Positions 63,865 to 64,000 of a stretch of DNA of 64,000 bases are shown piece after piece. The translations under genes and the position numbers were made by a program. The stretch is from Sphaerobacter thermophilus DSM 20745 (GTDB lineage Bacteria > Chloroflexota > Chloroflexia > Thermomicrobiales > Thermomicrobiaceae), in assembly GCF_000024985.1 (NCBI RefSeq), contig NC_013524.1:806001-870000 (forward strand), read 5' to 3'. Position 1 is the first letter of the stretch, and every line of letters starts with the position of its first letter. The notes beneath the pieces are model-generated. The model saw only the letters and a list, made by a program, of their open reading frames with translations, made no database searches and was not told where the DNA came from.

Positions 63865-64000
63865 GGCGAGGTTTTCCAACGGGTCGGCTATACTATGCGG
63901 TGCAGGAGTACGACGGGGTAGGGGTGGAACGGGCCCGGATTTCAGCGGGAGACGCATCCTGTTGCGACGATCCGGACGTATATTGAAATGCCACGCCTGG
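63865..64000. other. Right edge of the window
   Basis: On the plus strand TATACT (63889-63894) could be a -10 reading to the right, without a clear -35. An ATG at 63988 may begin a gene that continues outside, but too little is visible to support it. Confidence 0.3.

Noticed and set aside
61765-63921. A 718-codon open frame on the plus strand
   Set aside because: It covers the redoxin, trpS and T-box in antisense, which are all strongly supported on the minus strand.

Overview
This is a GC-rich bacterial chromosome segment with about 48 protein genes that I can support. No rRNA or tRNA gene was recognised. The best inferred source is a thermophilic Chloroflexota of the Thermomicrobia/Sphaerobacter type. 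The reasons are the fused CtaA-CtaB heme synthase, a ba3-like heme-copper enzyme operon, an ECF41 sigma factor, collagen-like surface proteins, and intergenic palindromic repeats inserted between many genes. This assignment comes from gene content and style, not from a database match.

Layout. 1-4.4 kb: the end of a defence-like operon (TaqI-like methylase end, Mrr_N protein, PLD-SNF2 nuclease-helicase). 4.5-7.0 kb: a ZIP metal transporter and a two-domain multicopper oxidase. 7.2-8.1 kb: a MbcA/ParS/Xre antitoxin with a truncated RES toxin. 8.2-10.5 kb: a one-chain nuclease-methylase-specificity enzyme of more AT-rich composition. 10.9-14.9 kb: a manganese-type ABC importer operon whose promoter shares an operator-like motif with the multicopper oxidase promoter. 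15.2-20 kb: creatininase-family hydrolase, LuxR-type response regulator, FixX-like ferredoxin, 2Fe-2S protein, and a phosphoribosyltransferase fused to a nuclease-like domain. 19.8-29.8 kb: AspT-like transporter, an ECF41 sigma factor with its oxidoreductase partner and a near-perfect ECF41 promoter, MutM, a DinB-like protein, fused CtaA-CtaB, and OsmC.

29.9-35.2 kb is one giant signalling protein (Ser/Thr kinase, AAA ATPase, helical repeats, two GAF domains, diguanylate cyclase). 35.4-42.0 kb is a tight minus-strand operon of six glycan or glycoconjugate genes (carbamoyltransferase, two GT2, radical SAM, methyltransferase, GT9). 42.2-43.3 kb is an IS982-like element inserted into a repeat, with 18-bp terminal inverted repeats and a TAAA target duplication. 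43.8-56.3 kb carries a decayed Ig-like surface protein, a serine hydrolase, a solitary molybdenum hydroxylase large subunit, lipoprotein and membrane proteins, a collagen-like protein, and an intact plus a relic FMN/F420 oxidase gene. 56.4-61.2 kb is a heme-copper operon (ctaG, a small one-helix protein, CuA subunit II, subunit I, ctaA) behind a strong sigma-70-type promoter. Its subunit I lacks the active-site tyrosine, which raises the possibility of an NO reductase. The window ends with cupin, redoxin and trpS, the last under a T-box leader.

Three intergenic repeat families are prominent: (A) CCCTCTCC/GGAGAGGG palindromes flanked by CGTCAT and GTGTTCCGTG strings; (B) GCCCGGGG, AGCCGGCT and CCCACTGAAGGGGCT palindromes; (C) one TCATGCTGAGCGAAGCG element. 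They sit in gaps between genes, in one case inside an operon.
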